Position numbers and translations under genes: made by a program. A DNA stretch of 39,673 nucleotides from Mesorhizobium sp. B2-4-15. GTDB lineage: Bacteria; Pseudomonadota; Alphaproteobacteria; Rhizobiales; Rhizobiaceae. This document shows, piece by piece, positions 32,407-39,673 of this stretch. How positions within the stretch are numbered: position 1 is the first letter of the stretch; the number at the start of each line of letters is the position of its first letter. Under the pieces are notes generated by a model. That model was given only the letters and a program-made list of their open reading frames with translations, was not told the origin of the DNA and did no database searches. Location: assembly GCF_006658505.1 (NCBI RefSeq), contig NZ_VFUZ01000040.1, positions 1-39,673 on the forward strand. The letters are read 5' to 3'.

Positions 32407-33603
32407 TCATTTCTTCTTAGGGAATCGATAGATGGTACTTGGCGGTATATTCTTTTGATAAGGCGAGTAATTGTTCTGTTTGAAGTCCGATATCCACCTT
32501 TTCCCATCCCACACCTCAACGTGTCCATTGGGGCGCGCAGTAGTGACCTGAAACACGGCAATGTCGCCCTTCTCTTGTTTGTAATCGGCCGGCGGAGTGT
32601 CGGAATTCGTGTGTGAAACGGCTGACGCGCCCAGGTTCTCAAGGAACGGGCCGTAGTCGCCTGCATTTTTTGGGTGACCGCTCACGTCTAGCCCCCCGGC
32701 CTTCAGCCCGTCCCGGCAAGCTGCTCCGCATTTGTGCGTGGAGGCGTCGACCGATTTTTCATCCATATAGTTGACAAAATTGTCCATGTTCAGTTCGACC
32801 GCGCTATGAGTGGGCGGGGCGGTGCCGTAAGCCAACTTGACAAAATGCCTGTCCATGATGGAGGCCGTCGGCAGAAATTGCCCCGTTTCCGCTCCCCCCC
32901 ACGCGTGGCTCGGCCTCGCCTGAAGCATTGAAGCTTTTACCGGCGATGTGGTTTCTGTCACGAATGAAACTGTCATGGCGAGCATCATCGCCCCGCCAAA
33001 GCCCGCCGCCCCCAACTGCCTTGACTTGCGCGCTTTCAGGCCGTGACGCGGCGAAAAACCTGGCAGAACGATTGGATCCTGCCAACTGCAGGTCCGATCG
33101 AGGAATACAATCCTGTTGTCTGCCATGCGATCACGCTCCACGATCTCGCACGATGTGCATGGGTCCTCCATCATCGCGGGGAAGAGCGCACCCATCGCAT
33201 CATTTTCTATTCGAAGACCGCCAGCTGTGGAACGCAGCTCTCCGTTCGGCGAAAGCTCTCCGCCGCAGATCAGGAAATGAAAGCGGCCGTTAGCCTCCGC
33301 CAGCGCCGCATTGCCGGAAATTCCCTCGATCACAATGATACCGTTGGGGCCAAACCAACTGGGCGGAAATCCATTTCTTTTGCTGCTCTTGAACAAATGG
33401 CGCACGACATACCGCCCGGTAGGCGTGTCGCCGTAGCGCTGTAGGGAGGCCCGCTGCCGATTGCCGTTTGCTGCAGCAAGCACGTCGCTGGAGCGGGCGG
33501 CGGTCGCGAATGGTCCGCAGACCGGCTTGCCCGCATCATCAAGGAGAGTAAGCCGACCGCAAACGTCGCGGTTTCCAGTCAATTCAACAATAAGCCGGCT
33601 CAT
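32407..33603 (-). CDS. Putative peptidoglycan-amidase toxin with degenerate L,D-transpeptidase-like N-domain
   Basis: This 398-residue protein starts at an ATG with AGGTGG upstream. Residues 1-145 resemble a YkuD/Tlde1-type L,D-transpeptidase fold: YGDTPTGRYVV, GPNGIIVIEG, GRFHFLICGG and RSTAGGLRIENDAM, where an active enzyme would read S-H-G-C-I-R. The catalytic Cys is Gly here. Around 196-214 a hydrophobic segment (LGAAGFGGAMMLAMTVSFV) could cross the membrane. Residues 286-390 look like an NlpC/P60- or CHAP-type cysteine amidase: STHKCGAACRDGLKAGG (Cys292), GDIAVFQ, GHVEVWDGKRWISDF (His361). No signal peptide is present. With the downstream secreted protein it resembles an antibacterial effector-immunity pair, perhaps T6SS-linked, but no secretion genes occur here. 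Confidence 0.65.
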   Translation of the reverse strand: MSRLIVELTGNRDVCGRLTLLDDAGKPVCGPFATAARSSDVLAAANGNRQRASLQRYGDTPTGRYVVRHLFKSSKRNGFPPSWFGPNGIIVIEGISGNAALAEANGRFHFLICGGELSPNGELRSTAGGLRIENDAMGALFPAMMEDPCTSCEIVERDRMADNRIVFLDRTCSWQDPIVLPGFSPRHGLKARKSRQLGAAGFGGAMMLAMTVSFVTETTSPVKASMLQARPSHAWGGAETGQFLPTASIMDRHFVKLAYGTAPPTHSAVELNMDNFVNYMDEKSVDASTHKCGAACRDGLKAGGLDVSGHPKNAGDYGPFLENLGASAVSHTNSDTPPADYKQEKGDIAVFQVTTARPNGHVEVWDGKRWISDFKQNNYSPYQKNIPPSTIYRFPKKK

Positions 33604-33831
33604 TCAGTCCACCTGCCCCAACTCCCCACTCATGATAGGCTAGAAGAAGGGCGTGTTCCAGTTACACCTTTGCGAAAAACTGTTCCAACACCATCATGAC
33701 GGTTATTACTTCCGACTTTACGATCTTGGATCACCATGCGTCCCGCTCTCGACAAGAAAGCTTTTTGGCGTTCGCCGAGAACCCTGTGACTCCAACCACG
33801 TTCGCCGCCGCCCCACGCCTAAGACCAAATC

Positions 33832-35130
33832 ATGCTCCCGCTTGGTGCCATTGCCCGCCGAGCGTGGCCAATGATTCACAAAACCGGTATCATCGCGGCT
33901 TGCGCGCAAAAGGGTGGCCCAGTGGGAATTGACGATCTTGGCGCTTCTGATGAAGCAGCGGCATATGTCGGCGCGCGCTATTCGCGACCCTCTTGGGCGA
34001 CAGGTTCGATTGGTCGCGCGGACGCGGCTTTTTTATTCGACCTGATCATGCGCGAGCGCCCCCGCGCACTCGCCGAGATCGGCGTCGCTTCCGGCGTTTC
34101 CACGGTTTTTCTGGCCACGCTGCTTGCCGATCGGCTGCGCGAAAGCCAGCTCTACTCCTTTGACAAACTTGAGGTCTTCTACGACGATCCGTCCAGGCCT
34201 GTGGGCGCCCACATAAAAGACATTTTCCACAATGCGCCGACCAACCTGACGCTTGCCACCGGTGTCAAGTCAACGGACATCCGGCACTGGCCAGCTCGGC
34301 CAGCGCGGTTTGACTTTGTGTTCCTTGACGCCAATCATATGCATCCGTGGCCGTGCCTCGATCTGCTGTCTATCCTGGATCTGGTCGAACCCGGCGCGTG
34401 GATCGCCCTGCACGACATCCGGCTACCTCTGCGACAAGCCAGTTCCCAGGCATTTGGCCCTCTCTATCTCTACCAGTCCTGGCCCGGTGAGCGGTGTGTA
34501 GCCAATGATGACGCCGATATCGGGGCAATACGTCTTTACGAAGAGCCTTCACGCAGCGCCGCCGCATTGATCGAGTGCTGCCGCATTCCCTGGCAGAACC
34601 ACATTCCCTTCTCGGAATGGCACTCGGCTCTAGAGGGTTTTCCCCGGGCCGATTTCCAGATCCAGGAGGAGTTACGCTCGGTTGTCGCCCGGCCACAGTT
34701 GGCCAAGACTCCGAACCGCGCCTTTTGGGAGATCACCATTCGTGGGCCAAACCCGTGGTCCCGGATTCCTCCCGATCTCAGCTTGGCACCACTCATTCTA
34801 CACGCCAACCGGCGAGGTGAGCCTGCGATGTCAGTCACTGTCAGGGGATTGAGACGCAACGAGTGTAGCGGGATCGTATTCCCGGGCATCAGACGCTCAC
34901 CAGAGGCTCCAGCCTCGCTTCATGTAGCGCTCTCTCTTGTCGCCTCAAGCGGCGCTCCGATCGCCCGGCGCGAGATCAGCCTGGACGGGCCCGAAGTCAA
35001 TTTCGCTTTCTTGAGTGCTTCCGAAGACATGGTCGGGACCTTCGACCTGGAGATCACCGTATCTCTGCTTGAGCAGGCTGAGAGGATCAGCGGGGCGTGG
35101 GTCAAGTTTGAGACACTCCAGTTTGTTTGA
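33832..35130 (+). CDS. Class I SAM-dependent methyltransferase with C-terminal extension
   Basis: This 432-residue protein has a Methyltransf_24-like domain in the first 250 residues: ALAEIGVASGVSTVFLATLL is the SAM-binding motif I, LYSFDKLEVFYDD follows, and FDFVFLDANHMHPWPCLDLL with EPGAWIALHDIRLP gives the catalytic-face loops. Residues 290-432 form an additional, beta-rich region with no family I recognise (NPWSRIPPDLSLAPLILHAN, GTFDLEITVSLLEQAERI). The start is uncertain: ATG at 33832 or at 33871. It lies beside a sulfotransferase and a large glycosyltransferase, so it probably methylates a surface glycan or its precursor. Confidence 0.75.
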   Translation: MLPLGAIARRAWPMIHKTGIIAACAQKGGPVGIDDLGASDEAAAYVGARYSRPSWATGSIGRADAAFLFDLIMRERPRALAEIGVASGVSTVFLATLLADRLRESQLYSFDKLEVFYDDPSRPVGAHIKDIFHNAPTNLTLATGVKSTDIRHWPARPARFDFVFLDANHMHPWPCLDLLSILDLVEPGAWIALHDIRLPLRQASSQAFGPLYLYQSWPGERCVANDDADIGAIRLYEEPSRSAAALIECCRIPWQNHIPFSEWHSALEGFPRADFQIQEELRSVVARPQLAKTPNRAFWEITIRGPNPWSRIPPDLSLAPLILHANRRGEPAMSVTVRGLRRNECSGIVFPGIRRSPEAPASLHVALSLVASSGAPIARREISLDGPEVNFAFLSASEDMVGTFDLEITVSLLEQAERISGAWVKFETLQFV

Positions 35131-35156
35131 GGCACTCTTGCTGCCAAAGCGCGGAG

Positions 35157-35966
35157 TCAGCCTCGTTGCAACGCCCGCGCGATGGCCGGGTCGCGGTAGT
35201 CCCGGGCGACGCGTTCAATGGCCGACACGATCTCGGAATAGTTGGAGATGATCGAGGCCTTGCTGATCAGATTCTGATGGTAGATACCCTTTTCAGGAAA
35301 CCTCAGGTCTTCATCAACCAGTGCGCGCACCGCAGCGGAAGCATCGCCTTCCAATCCGCCCTGAGCGGTGAACATGTTCTCGTAGCACAGAATCAATGAT
35401 TCCGGATATGAAGACAGATTGTTATAAAAATACTGTTCAGATTGGCAGAGCAACTTCGCACGAGCTGCGAGTTTATTGACGTCTAGATTGAAAGGCTCAA
35501 TGGCATCGTCGGGAACCAGATTGTGCCATTTTCCTAGCTTATCCGAAATTCGATCGCTTAGAACCTGGCCGACTAGGTCTTGCCGCCATATAAAGATAAA
35601 CCTGGCCGACATCCATTTTAGTTGTGAAAGGAAGAACGGTTCCTGGTGCATATAAGTCCAAGGCATGCGTATTTCGCCCCAGGAGTTGAATTTTACATCG
35701 ATCAGCAAGTGACTCTTCGTCGCAACGTTCTGCAGCAATGCGACATAGTCCTTACACAGTCGTTCAGCGTCGGGTCCGGACATTATGTCGGCCAACTGGA
35801 GCCTGCGCTTGTGACAATATCCGAAGAATGATTGAGGCTGGTCCAAGATCGAGGTGTCGAAAATCTCGCCCAGATCCTTGAAGCGCTGATCCGCCGAGAT
35901 GAGGCTGCGCAAAGCAGTCGTACCGCTACGTTGACCCGCCGTGATGCATAGGATTTTCTGTGCCAT
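35157..35966 (-). CDS. Sulfotransferase family protein (Stf0-like)
   Basis: This 269-residue cytosolic protein begins AQKILCITAGQRSGTTALRS, where GQRSGTT is the 5'-phosphosulfate (PAPS) binding loop. DLGEIFDTS follows and ARFIFIWRQDLVGQVLSDRI provides the 3'-phosphate-binding Arg-x-D segment; CYENMF and GIYHQNL fit the family's C-terminal half. It should transfer sulfate from PAPS to a carbohydrate. The ATG at 35966 was preferred over an upstream TTG; no good ribosome binding site is seen. It is divergent from the giant glycosyltransferase and convergent with the methyltransferase, which suggests a sulfated and methylated surface or signal glycan. Confidence 0.8.
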   Translation of the reverse strand: MAQKILCITAGQRSGTTALRSLISADQRFKDLGEIFDTSILDQPQSFFGYCHKRRLQLADIMSGPDAERLCKDYVALLQNVATKSHLLIDVKFNSWGEIRMPWTYMHQEPFFLSQLKWMSARFIFIWRQDLVGQVLSDRISDKLGKWHNLVPDDAIEPFNLDVNKLAARAKLLCQSEQYFYNNLSSYPESLILCYENMFTAQGGLEGDASAAVRALVDEDLRFPEKGIYHQNLISKASIISNYSEIVSAIERVARDYRDPAIARALQRG

Positions 35967-36106
35967 GGCCAAATTCGTGGGGCTTCAGGTTGGCTCGGTG
36001 CGAAAGCTTAGAGTACGGTAAGTTTAATCGCCAGCCTGTCGGAGGGTTTTCGGTCGGGTTGTCTGGCAGGGAAGGGAGCGGATACCTATGGCCCGAAGGC
36101 TCGCGC

Positions 36107-39100
36107 ATGCGTGAGGACAATAGGATCGTCCACGGCATGTGGTTCGGCTCGCGCCTTTCTCGTCTCGAACTTCTGACCCTGCATTCCTTTGCCCACTTTG
36201 GCCACAAGTTTCACCTGTGGGCTTACGATGACCTTTCCAGTTATGATCTTCCCCGCAATGTATTGCTTCGCCCCGCAGAGACAATTGTTCCCAGGAAGAA
36301 GGTCTTTGCCAAGACGAATGCCGATCCGGAGACCGGGGTCGGTCGGCAGAGCTTCGGCGCACCGTTCTCGGACCTATTCCGATACAAACTTCTCCATGAG
36401 CACGGTGGAATCTGGGTAGACATGGACGTAACTTGCCTTCGTCCGTTCGACTTCCCGGGCGACTATGCTTTCAGACCTCACCGAATCGGTGTCATAGGCA
36501 GCATCCTTAAGACGCCTGCTGGCAGCCCTTTGATGCAGAAGGTGTACCGGGAGACCGTGAAGACGGTAACGCCCGAGAGCGATTACCTGCTGCCGAACCG
36601 CATCCTGACCCGGCACGTCGAGGCGATGGGCCTGCAACACTCGATCATCCAGGACATTTCAAATCCGGATCACTGGATGGACTTCATCAGACCGATGGTG
36701 GAGGAAATGGTGGAAGTGCCTCGTGAGTGGCGGGCAATCCACTGGATCAACGAGATGTGGCGCACCCTCGAAGCTGACCGGGGGGATTACCGAGGTCGCA
36801 AGCTCCTTGACTATGTTCCTAACAAGGACTCTCCCCGGCCTGGAAGCACCCTATGGGAACTTTATCGCAAGTACGGGCTAATCGACGCAAGAGAAAATGC
36901 CCGAACGCCAAGGGCGGCACCTGTCAAGCTTGGGCGGCCTCCAACACCGCTGCCGATACGATTCCCACGAGACGTGGCTCGCTCGCCAAGCCAGTTCAAT
37001 GTGCTGCTGCCAAGCCTGGTTAGGGGCGGTGCCGAGCGCAGCGTCATCGAAACGATGAAGGCGCTACAAGGCAGCAGCGGAGACTTTCGCCAGACTCTGT
37101 ATGTCCTGCATCGATCGCAGCGCCAGTATTCGGTTGGCGCCGGTGGTAATCTAAGTGTCATGTATGCTGAGAACCCGGCTGACATTGGTGCCAGCTTAAA
37201 GGCCTTCGCGTTGCACATGCTTCAGAATCCGCCTGTGGTGGTTTATACGCATCTGATCCCTGCCGAGAACCTCCGCGTTTTGTGGGACATGGGCATAACC
37301 ACAATCCCAGTACTGCAGAACATGAGCCCTGGTTGGACCGATCCGCCAGCCACATACGACCACCCCAACGTCCCAATGGTGATTGGCGTATCGGATGCTG
37401 TCACGGCGGAATTCCAGGTCGTTGGATCTCGGCCGGCGGTCACCATTCGTCACGAATTGCAGCGGATCTTCACGCCGGCCGAGTTGGCGGCTCACCGGCG
37501 GGATATTCGCGACAAATGGGCACTCAACAATCAAACCATGCTCATAGGCATGGTCGGGCAGTTCAAGTCCCAAAAAGCGTACACCCGGGCGGTCAAGGTA
37601 TTGCACGCGCTTCGGCAACATGTCCCGGCTCGGCTCATGATCCTCGGAGGCTGGGACCACGCCTACGGTGGAGGCAGATCCGCCTACGAGGCAGCCTGCC
37701 GGTTGGCGGTGGATCTCGGGGTAATTGCCGACATGATCATGCCCGGTGACGTGGATCCCTCTGAGCCTTACCTTGCTGCGTTCGACGTGTTCCTGAATAC
37801 AAGCATCTATGAGGGCTTGAGCGTAGCGCTGCTGGAGGCTTTGCAGACGGGATGTCCGGTCGTCACCGCCGACGCAGGGGGCAACGCTGAAGTGCTTCCG
37901 CCGGATGCTGTCCTCGTTAAGGACGGTTCGGATATCAACGCCTATGTGCAAGGTATCCTGAAGGCTGCAACGCGCGCCGAGCGCGTGCTGCCGGTGCTTC
38001 GCACTGAACCGATGGTAGTCCCCCACCTCTGGCGGCTATTAGGCAAGCACGGTTTTGCTAGCAGCGTGGCCCAATTGGTCCCCCCATCAGGGACATTGTT
38101 GCTCACCGAAAATCTTTACATTGGAGGGCCGCAAACGTCGCTCGTTAATCTTCTGTCCGGCTATGCGGCGGGACAAAAAATTGTCCTGGGTGTCCTCCGT
38201 GGCGCACCGACGGCTACGCACAAGCGTGCGTTGGATGAATTTCAAATCCCCATAATGTCTGCGGAAGGCGCCGACACCCTCATTGAACGAGTTGAGCTTA
38301 TCCTAACATGGATTGATCAACTCAACATTCGGGTCGTCTGTTTCTGGAATGTGGCTCCGGAGACGAAGCTTCTGCTGACCAAGATCCTGGTTCGGCGCGA
38401 TCTGCGGATCGTTGATGTGAGCCCAGGACCAATGCTGTTTGATGAACTTGAGGCGGCATCCGGCTTTCAGCGTCGCATCGCCTTCACGGCCGCCCAGTAC
38501 TTTGTCCGCCTTGATGCCTTCGTGAGCAAGTACGAGGACGGCGTGCCGCCAGCTTCCCTGTGCCCGGATCGATCTAAGATACATGTCGTTCCGAACGGAG
38601 TGCGTCTTCCGCCAAGTTTCATTCCGCTTCCGCCAGCTCAGCATCTTCTTCCAGCTAATTGGGATCCTACGTTTGCGATTGGAACCTGCTGCCGCATAGT
38701 TCCGGACAAACGGATCGACTTCCTTCTCGACATGATGGAGATTCTGACTGAGCGTTCGCCGCGCACTTCTTTGACTATCGTCGGCGGTCCGGACTCCCAA
38801 ACCGGCGACTATTTCAGAGAAATGCAGGCGCGTGCACCAGGCAACGTCTTGTTTACAGGGGCCCAGGAAGACGTGAGGCCATTCCTCGGGCATATGCAGA
38901 TTTTTGTAATGGTTTCCGAGCGGCAAGGTTGTCCAAATGCCTCGTTGGAAGCTATGGCGATGGGCCTTCCCGTGATTGCCAACCGTTCTGGCGGCGTAAT
39001 TGATCAGATCGCAGACGGAGTAAACGGCTTTATCGTGGAAGACGCGTGCCAAGCTGCCGAGCGGGTTATTGAACTACAGAGCCAAAAGCGCTTGCTTCGG

Positions 39101-39205
39101 AAATTCGGCAAGGCGGCCCAATCTACTGTTGAGACCCGTTTTGGGATCGACATGATGGTTCGCCGGTACGCGCATATTCTAGAAGCGCGCAACGTCGCGC
39201 GTTGA
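36107..39205 (+). CDS. Three-domain glycosyltransferase (GT32-like plus two GT4-like domains)
   Basis: From the ATG at 36107 (GAAGG upstream) the protein has 1032 residues; the frame is open to 35960 but that part overlaps the divergent sulfotransferase start. Domain 1 (about 1-270) is a Gly_transf_sug/GT32-type enzyme: RIVHGMWFGSRLSRLELLTL, SDLFRYKLLHEHGGIWVDMD with the DxD metal motif, and HWINEMWR. Domain 2 (about 295-640) is GT4-like: LLPSLVRGGAERSVIE, MIGMVGQFKSQKAY, and YEGLSVALLEALQTGCPVVT with the E-x7-E motif. Domain 3 (about 660-1025) is another GT4-like unit: LLLTENLYIGGPQTSLVNLL, IGTCCRIVPDKRIDFLLDMM and SERQGCPNASLEAMAMGLPV. No membrane segment was seen. It may add several sugars in sequence to a surface polysaccharide or to protein. 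Confidence 0.83.
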   Translation: MREDNRIVHGMWFGSRLSRLELLTLHSFAHFGHKFHLWAYDDLSSYDLPRNVLLRPAETIVPRKKVFAKTNADPETGVGRQSFGAPFSDLFRYKLLHEHGGIWVDMDVTCLRPFDFPGDYAFRPHRIGVIGSILKTPAGSPLMQKVYRETVKTVTPESDYLLPNRILTRHVEAMGLQHSIIQDISNPDHWMDFIRPMVEEMVEVPREWRAIHWINEMWRTLEADRGDYRGRKLLDYVPNKDSPRPGSTLWELYRKYGLIDARENARTPRAAPVKLGRPPTPLPIRFPRDVARSPSQFNVLLPSLVRGGAERSVIETMKALQGSSGDFRQTLYVLHRSQRQYSVGAGGNLSVMYAENPADIGASLKAFALHMLQNPPVVVYTHLIPAENLRVLWDMGITTIPVLQNMSPGWTDPPATYDHPNVPMVIGVSDAVTAEFQVVGSRPAVTIRHELQRIFTPAELAAHRRDIRDKWALNNQTMLIGMVGQFKSQKAYTRAVKVLHALRQHVPARLMILGGWDHAYGGGRSAYEAACRLAVDLGVIADMIMPGDVDPSEPYLAAFDVFLNTSIYEGLSVALLEALQTGCPVVTADAGGNAEVLPPDAVLVKDGSDINAYVQGILKAATRAERVLPVLRTEPMVVPHLWRLLGKHGFASSVAQLVPPSGTLLLTENLYIGGPQTSLVNLLSGYAAGQKIVLGVLRGAPTATHKRALDEFQIPIMSAEGADTLIERVELILTWIDQLNIRVVCFWNVAPETKLLLTKILVRRDLRIVDVSPGPMLFDELEAASGFQRRIAFTAAQYFVRLDAFVSKYEDGVPPASLCPDRSKIHVVPNGVRLPPSFIPLPPAQHLLPANWDPTFAIGTCCRIVPDKRIDFLLDMMEILTERSPRTSLTIVGGPDSQTGDYFREMQARAPGNVLFTGAQEDVRPFLGHMQIFVMVSERQGCPNASLEAMAMGLPVIANRSGGVIDQIADGVNGFIVEDACQAAERVIELQSQKRLLRKFGKAAQSTVETRFGIDMMVRRYAHILEARNVAR

Positions 39206-39366
39206 TATGCTGACGCTCAGTAGAAGTCTCATCGGGTGGTCTGCCTCGTTAGTTAGCGCAAAAAGCCCACCAGGTCATGCAGCTTGCTGTCAACGACCAC
39301 GGAATCGGGCCGTGGGTTTTCATGTAGAAGGGACCCCCGTTTGGGTTGGTGAAGGGCAGCCGGTTT
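39206..39366. other. Short intergenic stretch after the glycosyltransferase
   Basis: No gene is recognised. The stretch leads into an inverted repeat and an IS21-type remnant, so it may contain an insertion sequence end, but no terminal repeat could be assigned. Confidence 0.35.
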
Positions 39367-39415
39367 GCGCCCGATCAGGCGAAGCTGGTCGGGGTTGCAC
39401 AGCCTGATCGGGCGC
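39367..39415. repeat. Perfect 14-bp inverted repeat near istB remnant
   Basis: GCGCCCGATCAGGC (39367-39380) and GCCTGATCGGGCGC (39402-39415) are exact reverse complements with a 21-base spacer. The repeat lies just downstream, in istB reading direction, of the minus-strand istB stop. It may be the transcription terminator of the IS21-type element or part of its end structure. Confidence 0.65.
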
Positions 39416-39435
39416 GGCTGATTGGCTTTTGGACC

Positions 39436-39673
39436 TCAGCTTTTGAAGCGCCAGGATTCGTTTCCGGTTTCGACGATCTCGCAATGACGGATGAGCCGAC
39501 CGAGCAGCGCGATCGTCATCTTGGCGTCGCCAAAGACGCTCGGCCATTCGCTGGAGCCAGGTCGGTGGTGATGATGATGCTGGTGCGCTCATAGAGCGTA
39601 AGCGCTGTTCCGGCGGCACCTTTCGGAGGTCGGCCTGAGCGAGGATGTTGGAGCCTTTGAGGGCTTCGACACA
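39436..39673 (-). pseudogene. IS21-family IstB ATPase C-terminal part, frameshifted and cut by the window edge
   Basis: The minus strand encodes LYERTSIIITTDLA, then after a one-base frameshift near 39560 SSEWPSVFGDAKMTIALLGR and LIRHCEIVETGNESWRFKS before a stop at 39436. This is the conserved end of IS21 IstB helper ATPases ('YERTSIIITTNL.F.EWPSVFGDAKMT.ALLDRLTHHCDIVETGN.SWRFK'). The region before YERTS also appears shifted. The rest lies outside the window, and the IstA transposase is not seen. Confidence 0.72.

Noticed and set aside
31834..33603. A type VI secretion locus around the amidase toxin
   Set aside because: No tss, hcp, vgrG or PAAR-like gene is present in the window, so a delivery route cannot be assigned from this sequence.
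33696..33932. 78-residue plus-strand frame overlapping the methyltransferase start
   Set aside because: It has no recognisable motif, no convincing ribosome binding site and overlaps the better supported gene.
1..39673. CRISPR arrays, tRNA or rRNA genes, phage genes
   Set aside because: No regularly spaced direct repeats, tRNA cloverleaf hallmarks or structural phage genes were seen by reading the sequence.

Overview
The window looks like accessory DNA from an alphaproteobacterium of the order Rhizobiales; a Mesorhizobium-like genome is my best guess. The base composition is GC-rich, and the gene content is typical of that group: a rhizobial-type IolE, CUT2 sugar ABC transporters, an opine-type HisMQP/oxidase operon, class III cyclase-TPR proteins, and IS66/IS21 debris. 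No tRNA, rRNA or CRISPR array was seen.

Region 1 (1-14864) is a polyol/sugar catabolism locus. It begins with the tail of a sugar ABC ATPase. A divergent pair follows: iolE on the minus strand, and on the plus strand an operon of aldehyde dehydrogenase, HpcH/HpaI aldolase, 2-hydroxyacid dehydrogenase and Gfo/Idh/MocA oxidoreductase. Next come a tautomerase, an unusual regulator (RpiR-type HTH joined to a periplasmic-binding-protein-like sensor), a divergent SDR/iolG pair, a complete CUT2 ABC transporter and an aldo/keto reductase. Five copies of a palindrome, YGCAA-N6-TTGCR, sit in four control regions: iolE/ALDH, the regulator's own gene, SDR/iolG (two copies), and the transporter. I infer that these define a local regulon of the hybrid regulator. 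In two promoters the palindrome covers the likely -10 box.

Region 2 (14865-20083) is mostly wreckage. It holds fragments of an aldehyde dehydrogenase, an iolG-like dehydrogenase and a uronate-dehydrogenase-like epimerase, an intact secreted acid phosphatase, a toxin-antitoxin pair whose PIN-type toxin is broken by frameshifts, a 48-residue zinc-ribbon ORF with a good ribosome binding site, and an IS66 transposase tail.

Region 3 (20084-28498) is a compact opine-type catabolic operon. A divergent LysR regulator faces a periplasmic binding protein, a three-part dehydrogenase (FAD subunit, small 2Fe-2S subunit, FAD/NAD subunit with a BFD-type cluster), a second D-amino-acid-oxidase-like protein, and two permeases plus an ATPase of the polar amino acid/opine family. 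The genes overlap or abut. A strong hairpin separates the binding-protein gene from the rest.

Region 4 (28499-39673) contains comM and serine-recombinase fragments, an adenylate cyclase-TPR protein, and a minus-strand pair that looks like a peptidoglycan-amidase toxin followed by a periplasmic DUF3828-like protein, which may be its immunity protein. A surface-glycan group follows: methyltransferase, sulfotransferase and a very large three-domain glycosyltransferase. The window ends in a frameshifted IS21 istB remnant beside a perfect 14-bp inverted repeat.
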